From the NCBI GenBank assembly GCA_041583495.1, contig JBFHFS010000028.1:5636-69635 (forward strand): a stretch of DNA of 64,000 nucleotides, written 5' to 3'. A program made the translations under genes and the position numbers. The notes under the pieces are model-generated. The model saw only the letters and a program-made list of their open reading frames with translations. It made no database searches and was not told the origin of the DNA. Every line of letters starts with the position of its first letter. Within the stretch, counting starts at the first letter, position 1. The DNA is from JBFHFS01 sp041583495. Its GTDB lineage: Bacteria > Bacteroidota > Bacteroidia > Bacteroidales > Marinilabiliaceae. Shown piece after piece: positions 53,357 through 62,159 of this stretch.

Positions 53357-53654
53357 ACAATATAACACAAATCGTATCTAAAGAACAGAAAACGCTTCGA
53401 ATTGTTTGGAAAAGAAAAGCCCTAAAAGGGTATCCGCAACGAAAAACCAGACGGGTTAGTACACACCCTGAAGAAAGCGTAAGGAGGCACGGTTAAGCGT
53501 CAGCTGAAGCTTAAACCGGCACATGACCATAAGAATGACACAAGGCCTTCAGAATCGCCAAAAACCCGGGTTAAGCAGACGTGAAACGCAAAACTCAACC
53601 GGGCAAAGAAACCAAAGAACATTTCTGAAAACGGACCCGTATTCACAATGTCCC

Positions 53655-53691
53655 ATAAAAAAACCGGCAGGAAAATTAATTTCCTGCCGGT
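53655..53691 (-). terminator. Terminator of enolase gene
   Basis: A perfect 11-bp stem (CCGGCAGGAAA/TTTCCTGCCGG, 53664-53690) is followed on the minus strand by seven T. Confidence 0.92.
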
Positions 53692-53718
53692 CCTATATAA
53701 GATTTTAAGTGCAAGCGA

Positions 53719-55023
53719 TTACTTACGGGTTACCTTTTGGTAGCCATAAACAGCTAAATCACCTAATTCTTCTTCAATGCGCAACAATTGGTTATACTTG
53801 GCCATACGGTCAGAACGGCTCAAAGAACCTGTTTTAATCTGTCCACTGTTGGTAGCCACAGCAATATCGGCAATAGTAGAATCTTCGGTTTCTCCGCTAC
53901 GGTGCGAAGTCACTGAAGTATAACCAGCCCTGTGAGCCATCTCAATGGCATTAAGGGTCTCGGTAAGCGTACCGATTTGGTTAACTTTAATCAGAATGGA
54001 GTTACAAGCACCCAATTCGATTCCTTTTTGCAGATATTCCACATTGGTAACAAACAAGTCGTCACCAACCAACTGACACTTATCTCCGATCTTGCTGTTC
54101 AGGTAAACCCATCCGTCCCAGTCACCTTCATCACATCCGTCTTCGATAGAGTCGATGGGGAATTTGGAAATCAATTCGGCCAGATAATCGGCTTGCTCTT
54201 TGGAGTTCCTTTTGGCACCGGTAGCTCCTTCAAACTTGGAGTAATCGTAAATACCATCCGCATAAAACTCAGAAGCAGCGCAATCGAGAGCGATAGAAAC
54301 CTGACCACCCTCGGCGAGACGACCCGCTTTATAACCGGCATTTTCGATAGCCTTGATGATAGATTTCAAGGCATCCTCAGTGCCGTCCAGGGCAGGTGCA
54401 AAACCACCTTCATCACCTACAGCAGTACTTAAACCGCGATCGTGAAGCACTTTTTTCAAAGAATGAAATACCTCGGCACCCATTCTTAACCCTTCTCTGA
54501 AGCTTGAAGCACCAACAGGACGAATCATAAACTCCTGAAAAGCAATGGGGGCATCTGAGTGAGAACCGCCATTGATAATATTCATCATAGGTACGGGCAA
54601 TGTTTTAGCATTGGTTCCGCCGATATAACGATAAAGAGGCATATCCAAATAGGTGGCAGCCGCTCTGGCAACAGCCAGTGAAACACCCAAAATAGCATTC
54701 GCACCTAATTTACTTTTGGTTTTGGTGCCATCCATCTCCAGCATCTTATAATCGACCCCTACCTGATCGGTTACATTCACGCCAAAGAGCGCCGGTGCGA
54801 TAATGTTATTCACATTGTCAACGGCTTTGAGCACTCCTTTACCAAGATAACGACCTTTGTCGCCATCTCTCAGTTCAAGCGCTTCATTTTCACCGGTGGA
54901 AGCTCCAGACGGAACAGCCGCCCGGCCAATGACTCCACACTCGAGTGTAACTTCTACCTCAATGGTAGGGTTGCCGCGTGAATCCAGGATCTCGCGTGCA
55001 TGAACGTTTGCAATTTGTCCCAT
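53719..55023 (-). CDS. eno: Enolase (phosphopyruvate hydratase)
   Basis: This 434-residue cytosolic glycolytic enzyme interconverts 2-phosphoglycerate and phosphoenolpyruvate. It shows the N-terminal 'AREILDSRGNPTIEVEV', catalytic Glu in 'VGDEGGFAP', magnesium ligands in 'ALDCAASEF' (Asp), 'IEDGCDEGDW' (Glu) and 'LVGDDLFVTN' (Asp), the catalytic Lys in 'ILIKVNQIGT', and 'SHRSGETEDSTIADIA'. Everything is intact. It lies directly after the ribosomal operon terminator and ends in its own strong terminator, so it is transcribed separately in this genome. Confidence 0.98.
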   Translation of the reverse strand: MGQIANVHAREILDSRGNPTIEVEVTLECGVIGRAAVPSGASTGENEALELRDGDKGRYLGKGVLKAVDNVNNIIAPALFGVNVTDQVGVDYKMLEMDGTKTKSKLGANAILGVSLAVARAAATYLDMPLYRYIGGTNAKTLPVPMMNIINGGSHSDAPIAFQEFMIRPVGASSFREGLRMGAEVFHSLKKVLHDRGLSTAVGDEGGFAPALDGTEDALKSIIKAIENAGYKAGRLAEGGQVSIALDCAASEFYADGIYDYSKFEGATGAKRNSKEQADYLAELISKFPIDSIEDGCDEGDWDGWVYLNSKIGDKCQLVGDDLFVTNVEYLQKGIELGACNSILIKVNQIGTLTETLNAIEMAHRAGYTSVTSHRSGETEDSTIADIAVATNSGQIKTGSLSRSDRMAKYNQLLRIEEELGDLAVYGYQKVTRK

Positions 55024-55070
55024 AATTGTATCCTTTTTATGAGTTAGATATTTAATAGTGATAATAGCTC

Positions 55071-55108
55071 AAAAAAAAAGGATAAAGCCACTTGTCTTTA
55101 TCCCCTTT
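55071..55108 (-). terminator. Terminator of the ribosomal/rpoA/rplQ operon
   Basis: On the minus strand GGATAAAG (55096-55103) pairs with CTTTATCC (55080-55087), then nine T. A second small hairpin (CCGGA...TCCGG) lies between it and the rplQ stop. Confidence 0.85.
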
Positions 55109-55155
55109 TTAAAGAATTTATAAGAAAGTGACCGGAAGGGTCCGGCCCAAAAATA

Positions 55156-55728
55156 TTATTCCTCCTTTTTACCTTCTTCAGGCTCTGCTTCCGCTTGATC
55201 GGCAGAGGTTGCTTTCCCCTCGGCTTCTGCTTTAGGAGCAGATGCTTCAGGAGCCTTGGCTTTTGTTTCAGCAGTAGCTTCAACAGCTGCCACACCTTCA
55301 GTTTTCTTGCGGCGACCTCTTCTGGTCCGTTTTTTATCTTCGGCACCGGATTTTTCGGCCAGCATGTTTTCGTTATAGTCGACCAATTCGATATAACAAA
55401 CTTCAGCGGCATCTCCCAAACGATTACCCAACTTCAGGATACGGGTATAACCCCCTGGACGATCGGCAACCTTTTGTGAAATTTCACGGAACAGTTCCGA
55501 CACAGCCTCTTTGTTGTGCAGATAACTAAATACCGTTCTGCGAGAATGCGTGGTGTCCTCTTTTGATTTATTAATAAGGGGCTCTACATACATCCGCAGC
55601 GCCTTGGCTTTGGCCAGGGTGGTCTTAATTCTTTTATGCAGAATCAGAGAGCTGGCCATATTTGATAACATGGCTTTACGGTGTGAACTGGTACGCCCTA
55701 AATGATTAAACTTTTTTCTATGTCTCAT
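55156..55728 (-). CDS. rplQ: 50S ribosomal protein L17 with acidic tail
   Basis: The first ~120 residues are standard L17 ('MRHRKKFNHLGRTSSHRKAM', 'LRMYVEPLINKSKEDT', 'GYTRILKLGNRLGDAAEVCY'). A C-terminal extension of about 55-60 residues, rich in Ala, Glu and Lys (ATAETKAKAPEASAPKAEAE), brings it to 190 residues, well above the ~120-130 of many bacteria. Such tails occur in Bacteroidota L17. It lies 5 bp after rpoA and is the last gene of the operon. Confidence 0.96.
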   Translation of the reverse strand: MRHRKKFNHLGRTSSHRKAMLSNMASSLILHKRIKTTLAKAKALRMYVEPLINKSKEDTTHSRRTVFSYLHNKEAVSELFREISQKVADRPGGYTRILKLGNRLGDAAEVCYIELVDYNENMLAEKSGAEDKKRTRRGRRKKTEGVAAVEATAETKAKAPEASAPKAEAEGKATSADQAEAEPEEGKKEE

Positions 55729-55733
55729 CGCGA

Positions 55734-56726
55734 TTATTCCTTGTCTAATTTATACTTCGAAGTATCCATGCTGAAGTTGAGCCCCATGTTCGACAACAGT
55801 TGATCCAGTTCGGCCAGGGATTTTTTCCCAAAATTCCGGAACTTAAGAAGGTCGTTGCGATTGTGCTGTACCAATTGCCCCAGCGTTTCCACATCGGCAG
55901 CTTTAAGGCAGTTGAGTGCCCGAACCGAAAGGTCCAGATCAACCAGCTTAGCCTTTAGCATTTGGCGCATATGAAGAACTTCTTCGTCAAACTCTTCGTT
56001 ACCCATTTTCTCTTCAGAGTCGAGGGTTATCTTCTCATCCGAAAAGAGCATGAAATGGTAAATAAGAATCTTAGATGCCTCTTTCAAGGCCTCCTTAGGA
56101 TGAATAGAGCCGTCGGTGCTGATTTCCATCAACAGCTTCTCGTAGTCGGTTTTTTGCTCCACCCGAAAGTTTTCTACTTCGAATTTCACATTACGAATGG
56201 GTGTAAAGACTGAGTCGATAGCAATTGTACCGATCTCCGACTCGCCATTTCCATTCTCTTCGGCTGGCACATACCCCCGCCCCTTATTGATGGCAAACAC
56301 CATTTGAAGCTTCACCCCGGGATCCATCTTCGCGATCACTAAATCGGGATTGAGTACTTTAAACCCGGTCATGTGCTGATCCAGCTGACCCGCTTTAAAC
56401 TCCTCTTTCCCGGTAACGGTGAGGGTCACTTTCTCCTGATCGTCGGTTTCGCCGATCTTCTTAAAGCGCACCTGCTTGAGGTTCAGAATAATCTCTGACA
56501 CATCTTCTACAACACCGGGAATGCTTGAAAACTCATGGTCCACCCCTTCAATTTTCAGTGAAGTGATAGCATATCCTTCGAGGGAGGATAATAAAATTCT
56601 TCTTAAGGCATTTCCAACAGTAATACCATATCCTGGCTCAAGAGGACGGAATTCGAAACGCCCGAATTTATCGTCCGCTTCGAGCATGATGACTTTGTCA
56701 GGTTTCTGGAACGCTAATATTGCCAT
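55734..56726 (-). CDS. rpoA: RNA polymerase alpha subunit
   Basis: This 330-residue subunit nucleates polymerase assembly. The N-terminal dimerisation domain spans about 1-235 ('FRPLEPGYGITVGNALRRIL', 'SLKIEGVDHEFSSIPGV') and the C-terminal promoter/activator domain about 260-325 ('LDLSVRALNCLKAADVETLG', 'FRNFGKKSLAELD'). Length and motifs are standard. It lies between rpsD (9 bp away) and rplQ (5 bp), as in most spc-alpha operons. Confidence 0.98.
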   Translation of the reverse strand: MAILAFQKPDKVIMLEADDKFGRFEFRPLEPGYGITVGNALRRILLSSLEGYAITSLKIEGVDHEFSSIPGVVEDVSEIILNLKQVRFKKIGETDDQEKVTLTVTGKEEFKAGQLDQHMTGFKVLNPDLVIAKMDPGVKLQMVFAINKGRGYVPAEENGNGESEIGTIAIDSVFTPIRNVKFEVENFRVEQKTDYEKLLMEISTDGSIHPKEALKEASKILIYHFMLFSDEKITLDSEEKMGNEEFDEEVLHMRQMLKAKLVDLDLSVRALNCLKAADVETLGQLVQHNRNDLLKFRNFGKKSLAELDQLLSNMGLNFSMDTSKYKLDKE

Positions 56727-56735
56727 AAGAATTAA

Positions 56736-57341
56736 TTATTTAGAATACAATTCAACGATCAACTGCTCTTTGATATTTTCGGGAATCTCCGATCTCTCAG
56801 GAACAGCCAAAAACTTACCGGCCATGGCGTTCTTGTCCCACTCGAGCCATCCATATTTATGGGCACTCGCATTGTTCAAAGAATCACTGATAGCTTCCAG
56901 CGATTTGGATTTTTCCCTTACGCCAACAATCTGATCCGGACGCAAGGTATAAGAAGGAATGTTAACAATCTTTCCATCCACGGTAATGTGCCTGTGCGAC
57001 ACCAACTGACGAGCCGCAGCACGTGAAGGTGCAATTCCCAAACGGAACACCACATTATCGAGACGAGACTCTAACAATTCGAGCAACACTTCACCTGGAA
57101 TCCCTTTTCTGCTGGTAGCTTTCTTAAAGAGATTTCTAAATTGTTTCTCCAGAAGACCATAGGTGTATTTTACCTTTTGTTTCTCCTTGAGCTGAACACC
57201 GTATTCACTGGTTTTGCGTCTACGATCGTTACCGTGTTGTCCCGGAGGATAGTTCTTTTTTTCAAAACTTCTATCCGGACCGTAAATGGGCTCACCAAAC
57301 TTACGGGCGATTTTTGTTTTTGGACCAATATATCTAGCCAT
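56736..57341 (-). CDS. rpsD: 30S ribosomal protein S4
   Basis: A 201-residue primary 16S rRNA binding protein with the S4 RNA-binding domain at about 91-155 (ESRLDNVVFRLGIAPSRAAA). The N terminus (MARYIGPKTKIARKFGEP) contains none of the four cysteines of the zinc form, so it is the C-minus type. In many bacteria S4 represses its own operon; no known S4-binding leader fold was recognised in the 142-bp gap to rpsK. Confidence 0.97.
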   Translation of the reverse strand: MARYIGPKTKIARKFGEPIYGPDRSFEKKNYPPGQHGNDRRRKTSEYGVQLKEKQKVKYTYGLLEKQFRNLFKKATSRKGIPGEVLLELLESRLDNVVFRLGIAPSRAAARQLVSHRHITVDGKIVNIPSYTLRPDQIVGVREKSKSLEAISDSLNNASAHKYGWLEWDKNAMAGKFLAVPERSEIPENIKEQLIVELYSK

Positions 57342-57483
57342 TCTACTAAATTTTTGATTTTAAATTTTTGATTTTAAATGATGAATATGACAGCCGCAGA
57401 TTATTGAGAGGAGGTTATATTAATAACCAACCAGTATTCAAAACTCGAAATCAAAAACTTATGGTTAACAACTAGTTAAAAAA
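57342..57483. other. 142-bp gap rpsK-rpsD with short direct repeat
   Basis: Two tandem copies of TTTTTGATTTTAAA lie at about 57350-57378, just before the rpsD start (minus strand). This is the longest gap inside the downstream half of the operon, and could hold an extra promoter or a translational control site. Confidence 0.4.
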
Positions 57484-57873
57484 TTAAACTCTTCTTCTTT
57501 TTGGAGGCCTACATCCATTGTGGGGAAGTGGAGTCACATCGATGATCTCGTTAACTTCAATTCCACTGTTATGAATGGCACGGATGGCCGATTCACGACC
57601 ATTACCGGGTCCTTTAACATAGGCTTTGACTTTCCTCAGGCCTAAATCATAAGCAACTTTGGCACAGTCGTTAGCTGCTGTTTGAGCGGCATAAGGGGTA
57701 TTCTTCTTTGATCCACGAAAACCCATTTTACCCGCGCTGGACCAGGAAATAACCTGTCCATTGCTGTTAGTCAGAGAAACAATGATGTTGTTAAAGGAAG
57801 AATGGATATGAACTTGTCCTAAGGCTTCCACTTTCACCACCCTTTTTTTCTGACTTCCTGTCTTTTTTGCCAT
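57484..57873 (-). CDS. rpsK: 30S ribosomal protein S11
   Basis: A 129-residue platform protein of the small subunit. It shows 'GQVHIHSSFNNIIVSLTNSN', 'SAGKMGFRGSKKNTPYAA', 'GPGNGRESAIRAI' and the family C terminus 'DVTPLPHNGCRPPKRRRV'. Start and length are standard. It lies 12 bp after rpsM. Confidence 0.98.
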   Translation of the reverse strand: MAKKTGSQKKRVVKVEALGQVHIHSSFNNIIVSLTNSNGQVISWSSAGKMGFRGSKKNTPYAAQTAANDCAKVAYDLGLRKVKAYVKGPGNGRESAIRAIHNSGIEVNEIIDVTPLPHNGCRPPKRRRV

Positions 57874-57885
57874 AATTCAATTCAA

Positions 57886-58263
57886 TTATTTAGTTGCTTT
57901 CTTCTTATTTGCGACAGTTTTCTTCTTGCCTTTGCGGGTACGGGCATTGTTTTTGGTCGATTGCCCTCTAACAGGCAAACCCATCCGGTGACGTATGCCC
58001 CGGTAGCAACCAATATCCATCAAACGCTTGATGTTGAGCTGCACTTCAGATCTTAATTCACCTTCGGTGACGATCCGGCTACTAATAATCTCCCTAATAG
58101 AGGAAATCTGCTCATCTGTCCAGTCCTTAACCTTGATTTCCCGGCTAACGCCAGCTTCATCAAGAATTTTTCCGGCGGTACTCTTACCTATACCATAGAT
58201 ATAAGTCAAAGCAACTTCACCTCTTTTGTATGTAGGAATATCTACTCCTGCGATTCTAGCCAT
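57886..58263 (-). CDS. rpsM: 30S ribosomal protein S13
   Basis: A 125-residue head protein of the small subunit that contacts S19 and the P-site tRNA. It shows 'MARIAGVDIP', 'LTYIYGIGKSTAGKIL', 'DIGCYRGIRHRMGLPVRGQ' and the basic tail 'TKNNARTRKGKKKTVANKKK'. Standard length; 11 bp after rpmJ. Confidence 0.98.
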   Translation of the reverse strand: MARIAGVDIPTYKRGEVALTYIYGIGKSTAGKILDEAGVSREIKVKDWTDEQISSIREIISSRIVTEGELRSEVQLNIKRLMDIGCYRGIRHRMGLPVRGQSTKNNARTRKGKKKTVANKKKATK

Positions 58264-58274
58264 ACTTGTTAATT

Positions 58275-58391
58275 TTATCCTTGACGTTGTTTAAACTTCG
58301 GGTTCTTCTTGTTGATCACATACAAGCGACCTTTGCGACGTACAATCTTGCACTCGGCACTGCGCTTTTTTACTGATGCTCTTACCTTCAT
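58275..58391 (-). CDS. rpmJ: 50S ribosomal protein L36 (zinc-free form)
   Basis: A 38-residue protein from ATG 58389-58391 to TAA 58275-58277. It opens MKVRASVKKRSAECKIVRRK and ends KFKQRQG. Of the C-x2-C-x12-C-x4-H zinc ligands only one Cys (position 14) remains, so it is the zinc-independent type. It lies between infA and rpsM in the usual place. Confidence 0.95.
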   Translation of the reverse strand: MKVRASVKKRSAECKIVRRKGRLYVINKKNPKFKQRQG

Positions 58392-58402
58392 GATTTAATG
58401 AA

Positions 58403-58621
58403 TTATTTGTACCTGTAACTTATTCTTCCTTTTGAAAGGTCATAGGGTGACATCTCCACCTTTACTCTGTCGCCGGGAAGAATCTTAATATAGTGCATTC
58501 TCATTTTCCCGGAAATGTGGGCGGTTATCACATGACCATTTTCTAACTCCACGCGGAACATAGCGTTAGAAAGGGCTTCGATAATGGTTCCGTCTTGTTC
58601 TATTGAGGCTTGTTTGGCCAT
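58403..58621 (-). CDS. infA: Translation initiation factor IF-1
   Basis: A 72-residue S1-like OB-fold protein that occupies the ribosomal A site during initiation. It shows 'MAKQASIEQDGTIIEALSNA', 'FRVELENGHVITAHISGKMR' and 'GDRVKVEMSPYDLSKGRISY'. Complete and typical. It lies 15 bp after map and 11 bp before rpmJ. Confidence 0.98.
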   Translation of the reverse strand: MAKQASIEQDGTIIEALSNAMFRVELENGHVITAHISGKMRMHYIKILPGDRVKVEMSPYDLSKGRISYRYK

Positions 58622-58636
58622 AAATTTGTTATCTTT

Positions 58637-59422
58637 TTATTTTTCAGACTGCAAAGGTAACACTTCTTCTACAAATTTAAAACTCGACAGTATATCTGCT
58701 TCATTTTTTCCTACTGCCACGGTATGTTCAAAATGTGCTGAAGCTTTCCCGTCTTTGGTTCGGATGGTCCAACCATCGGCTTCCTGGAAGATGTGGCGCT
58801 TACCCAGATTAATCATGGGTTCAATCGCAATAACCATCCCGGCCTTCAATTTTACACCGTTACCCCTTCTTCCGTAGTTGGGAACCTCAGGGGCTTCGTG
58901 CAAATGCCGGCCCACACCGTGACCAACCATCTCACGAACCACAGAGTAACCCAGACCTTCAGCGTGCGATTGAACAGCATGTCCGATATCGCCAATTCGA
59001 TTACCTTCCACCGCCATTTCAATCCCCTTATACAATCCTTCTCTGGTGGCTTTTAAAAGGGCTTTAACCTCCGGGGAAACCGCCCCTACACAAAAGGTAT
59101 AGGCCGAGTCACCGTAAAATCCATTCAACAAAACGCCACAATCCACCGACACAACATCTCCCTCTTTCAGGGGTTTATTATTAGGAATACCATGCACCAC
59201 CTGGTCGTTGACGGAAGTACAAAGGGTGTTTGGAAATCCCTGATAATTCAGGAATCCTGGAATCCCCTTATGGTCCCGGATAAAAGTTTCGGCTACCTTA
59301 TCCAGTTTCAACGTACTCACTCCGGGTTCGATAAGCGCCCCTACCGCTGCCAGTGTTCTGGCAACTAAAAGGTTACTTTCACGCAATAACTCTATCTCCT
59401 CCGGTGTCTTTAAATAAATCAT
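58637..59422 (-). CDS. map: Methionine aminopeptidase, type I
   Basis: A 261-residue cytosolic enzyme that removes the initiator Met. The start at 59422 (MIYLKTPEEIELLRES) is chosen; a longer frame from 59458 would run into secY. The metal ligands are all visible: Asp in 'VSVDCGVLLNGFYGD' (two), His in 'GHGVGRHLHEAPEVPNYG', Glu in 'AIEPMINLG' and Glu in 'HFEHTVAVG'. It sits directly after secY, as usual in Bacteroidota. Confidence 0.97.
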   Translation of the reverse strand: MIYLKTPEEIELLRESNLLVARTLAAVGALIEPGVSTLKLDKVAETFIRDHKGIPGFLNYQGFPNTLCTSVNDQVVHGIPNNKPLKEGDVVSVDCGVLLNGFYGDSAYTFCVGAVSPEVKALLKATREGLYKGIEMAVEGNRIGDIGHAVQSHAEGLGYSVVREMVGHGVGRHLHEAPEVPNYGRRGNGVKLKAGMVIAIEPMINLGKRHIFQEADGWTIRTKDGKASAHFEHTVAVGKNEADILSSFKFVEEVLPLQSEK

Positions 59423-59441
59423 CTTAACAAACCGCCTCTCT

Positions 59442-60779
59442 TTAGTACATGGCAGCACCGCCTCCGGTGCGTCCTTTAATCCGGCCCGATTTCATCAACC
59501 CATCATAATGCCTCATCAGCAGGTGACTTTCGATTTGCTGAAGAGTATCCAGAACCACACCCACCAGAATTAACAGTGAGGTGCCCCCGTAAAACTGAGC
59601 AAATGTCCGATCCACATCGGCCATCGTGGCAAAAGCGGGTAAAATGGCAACCAACGCCAGAAAGATAGAACCCGGCAAAGTGATTTTCGACATCACTGAA
59701 TCCAGAAATTCCATCGTTCTTTTCCCTGGCTTTACACCGGGAATAAATCCTCCGTTACGTTTCATATCTTCAGCCATCTGCTGAGGATTAACCGTAATAG
59801 CAGTATAGAAATAGGTGAAGACAATAATCATCAACCCAAAAATAAAGTTATACCAAAACCCTGTGAAGTTGGCGAAGACAGATGCAAAACCGGTAGCGGT
59901 TTCATTGTCCACAAACCCTGCAAAGGTAATAGGGATAAACATGATCGCCTGGGCAAAGATGATAGGCATCACACCCGCAGCATTTACTTTTAGGGGAATG
60001 TATTGACGCACACCTCCGAATTGTTTATTGCCTACAATACGTTTGGCGTATTGAACAGGAACACGACGTGTCCCCTGCACCAATAAAATGGTACCTGCAA
60101 ATACAAAGAACAACACCACAAATTCGATCAACAACATCACTAAACCACCACTCTCCTCCAATCGGGAAACAAATTCGGCTATCATTGCAAATGGCAGGCG
60201 GGCAATAATCCCGATCATGATGATGAGGGAAATACCATTGCCAATACCTTTATCTGTAATCCGCTCGCCCAGCCACATCACAAACATGGATCCGGCCGTT
60301 AAAATAATCGTTGCGGTTATTGAAAATCCCCATCCCGAGGTGGCAAAAGCACTGTCGGGCAACTGAGAATGCAGGTTGGCGATGTAACCAGGTGCCTGAA
60401 ACAACAGAATAACCACGGTTAAATACCGGGTAATCTGATTGATACGGCGACGGCCACTTTCGCCTTCACGCTGCAACCTTTGAAAATAGGGAATTGCAAT
60501 ACCCATCAACTGGATAACAATAGAGGCAGAGATATAAGGCATAATACCCAGGGCAAAAATTGATGCATTCGAAAATGCACCCCCTGAAAACATATCCAAC
60601 AAACCCAAAACCCCTTCGCGGGTTTGGTTTTCCAGATTGGCCAATTGATTGGGGTCAATACCCGGTATAACGACGAAAGAACCCAGCCTATAAATAAGCA
60701 ACAGCCCAAGTGTGGTCGTAATGCGGGACTTAAGGTCCTCTATTTTCCAGATATTTCGGATGGTCTCGAAAAATTTCAT
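59442..60779 (-). CDS. secY: Protein translocase subunit SecY
   Basis: A 445-residue channel of the Sec translocon with about ten membrane helices. The start at 60779 (MKFFETIRNIWKIEDLKSRI) fits the family. It shows 'LLIYRLGSFVVIPGID', 'FALGIMPYISASIVIQLM', the cytoplasmic loop 'RRVPVQYAKRIVGNK' and the C-terminal 'LLMRHYDGLMKSGRIKGRTG'. Normal length. A 190-bp gap to rplO carries no recognised gene. Confidence 0.97.
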   Translation of the reverse strand: MKFFETIRNIWKIEDLKSRITTTLGLLLIYRLGSFVVIPGIDPNQLANLENQTREGVLGLLDMFSGGAFSNASIFALGIMPYISASIVIQLMGIAIPYFQRLQREGESGRRRINQITRYLTVVILLFQAPGYIANLHSQLPDSAFATSGWGFSITATIILTAGSMFVMWLGERITDKGIGNGISLIIMIGIIARLPFAMIAEFVSRLEESGGLVMLLIEFVVLFFVFAGTILLVQGTRRVPVQYAKRIVGNKQFGGVRQYIPLKVNAAGVMPIIFAQAIMFIPITFAGFVDNETATGFASVFANFTGFWYNFIFGLMIIVFTYFYTAITVNPQQMAEDMKRNGGFIPGVKPGKRTMEFLDSVMSKITLPGSIFLALVAILPAFATMADVDRTFAQFYGGTSLLILVGVVLDTLQQIESHLLMRHYDGLMKSGRIKGRTGGGAAMY

Positions 60780-60969
60780 TCGAAAGAAATTTGTTGTCGG
60801 TGAACGAACAGCTTTACTCCTGAACATTACTGAAATCCTCAAAAGGATCGCTACATGCCCACTCCATTCGTAAAAATTTTATTCTTTTTCCCACAATCCA
60901 ATCCGGCTTTACGGAAGAAAGTGGAGGCTCCGGAAATTCCAATGAAATAACCGGGGCCCTGTGCTTTAT

Positions 60970-61416
60970 TTACAGAATCTCAACAGATCCATTAGCAGCT
61001 TCGATAGCTGCCTGGGCCGACTTTGAAAAACCGTGGGCTTTAACGATCAGCTTGGCTGATAACGTTCCGTCGCCTAAGATTTTTACCCGGTCGCTTTTGC
61101 TGACAAGTCCTTTTTCATAAAGAACTTCCGGCGTAATCTCTGTGAGTTTATTCTTCTCCACAATAGTTTGAAGCACACCAATATTAACCGACTTATACGC
61201 AACACGATTAATATTTTTAAATCCAAACTTGGGAACCCGTCTCTGCAGAGGCATCTGACCACCTTCGAAACCTACTTTCTTAGAGTAGCCTGAACGAGAC
61301 TGGGCACCTTTATGACCTCTTGTGGAAGTTCCACCGTGGCCGGAACCCTGTCCCCGTCCGATCCGTTTCTGATGATGGGTCGATCCGTTTGCAGGTTTAA
61401 GATTATTCAATTCCAT
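60970..61416 (-). CDS. rplO: 50S ribosomal protein L15
   Basis: A 148-residue early-assembly protein of the large subunit with the basic Gly-rich N terminus ('RIGRGQGSGHGGTSTRGHKG') and the 'GFEGGQMPLQRRVPKFGF' block. Standard length and start; 31 bp after rpmD. Confidence 0.97.
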   Translation of the reverse strand: MELNNLKPANGSTHHQKRIGRGQGSGHGGTSTRGHKGAQSRSGYSKKVGFEGGQMPLQRRVPKFGFKNINRVAYKSVNIGVLQTIVEKNKLTEITPEVLYEKGLVSKSDRVKILGDGTLSAKLIVKAHGFSKSAQAAIEAANGSVEIL

Positions 61417-61447
61417 GATATTATCTTGATAAATGCGTTACTCCTAA

Positions 61448-61624
61448 TTATTTCTCAACACGTACAAGGTGTTGTACTTTTGTAATCATGCCCATAATCT
61501 GAGGGGTATCCTCATGTACTTTCGTGGCATGCATTTTTTTCAAACCAAGTGCCGCTAACGTTCTTTTCTGCGTTTCGGGGTAGTTGATTTTACTTCGTAT
61601 TTGGGTCACTTTAATCTTAGCCAT
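61448..61624 (-). CDS. rpmD: 50S ribosomal protein L30
   Basis: A 58-residue protein from ATG 61622-61624 to TAA 61448-61450. It opens MAKIKVTQIRSKINYPETQ, continues 'TLAALGLKKMHATKVH' and ends 'MITKVQHLVRVEK'. Typical L30 length, in its normal place between rpsE and rplO. Confidence 0.96.
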   Translation of the reverse strand: MAKIKVTQIRSKINYPETQKRTLAALGLKKMHATKVHEDTPQIMGMITKVQHLVRVEK

Positions 61625-61635
61625 TTTAAAGTATT

Positions 61636-62154
61636 TTATCCGTTAAAAACTTTATCCAAAGTCACCCCTCTGTGCTGCGCTACGGTATGTGCATCACGCA
61701 ACTCAACAAGTGCGTTGATGGTAGCTTTAACCAGGTTATGCGGGTTAGATGAACCTTTTGACTTCGCAAGCACATCCTTTACGCCGGCACTCTCAAGTAC
61801 GGCGCGCATAGCACCACCGGCCACAAGACCGGTACCATGCGAGGCGGGTTTCATAAACACACGTGAACCACCAAACTGACAAAGTTGCTCATGAGGAAGA
61901 GTCCCTTTGATTAGGGGAACGCGCACCAGATTTTTCTTGGCGGCTTCCACTCCTTTAGCAATTGCTGTGGTGACTTCACTGGCTTTACCCAGTCCCCACC
62001 CTACAACACTCTTCTCGTCGCCTACCACGACCATTGCAGAGAAGCTGAAGGTACGTCCACCTTTGGTGACTTTAGTGACACGGTTAATGGCCACCAGCCG
62101 GTCTTTAAGATCCAGGTCGTTATTATTTCTAACTCTTTTATTGTTTCCTGCCAT
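61636..62154 (-). CDS. rpsE: 30S ribosomal protein S5
   Basis: A 172-residue protein affecting decoding fidelity. It has the N-terminal double-stranded RNA-binding domain ('DRLVAINRVTKVTKGGRTFS', 'GWGLGKASEVTTAIAKGVEA') and the C-terminal domain ('PASHGTGLVAGGAMRAVLES', 'SNPHNLVKATINAL'). 11 bp before rpmD, 5 bp after rplR. Standard. Confidence 0.98.
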   Translation of the reverse strand: MAGNNKRVRNNNDLDLKDRLVAINRVTKVTKGGRTFSFSAMVVVGDEKSVVGWGLGKASEVTTAIAKGVEAAKKNLVRVPLIKGTLPHEQLCQFGGSRVFMKPASHGTGLVAGGAMRAVLESAGVKDVLAKSKGSSNPHNLVKATINALVELRDAHTVAQHRGVTLDKVFNG

Positions 62155-62159
62155 AATAT

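Larger units (their letters stand above)
53303..53718. other. 416-bp spacer between gltA and eno
   Basis: No gene. The right end holds the eno terminator. The left 60 bases are very AT-rich and contain an imperfect palindrome centred on CATACGTATG, described separately. Confidence 0.5.

Noticed and set aside
57350..57378. Tandem TTTTTGATTTTAAA as promoter array
   Set aside because: It lies on the minus-strand operon in an AT-rich gap; orientation and spacing do not fit a clean TAnnTTTG promoter for rpsD, so noted only as a short repeat.
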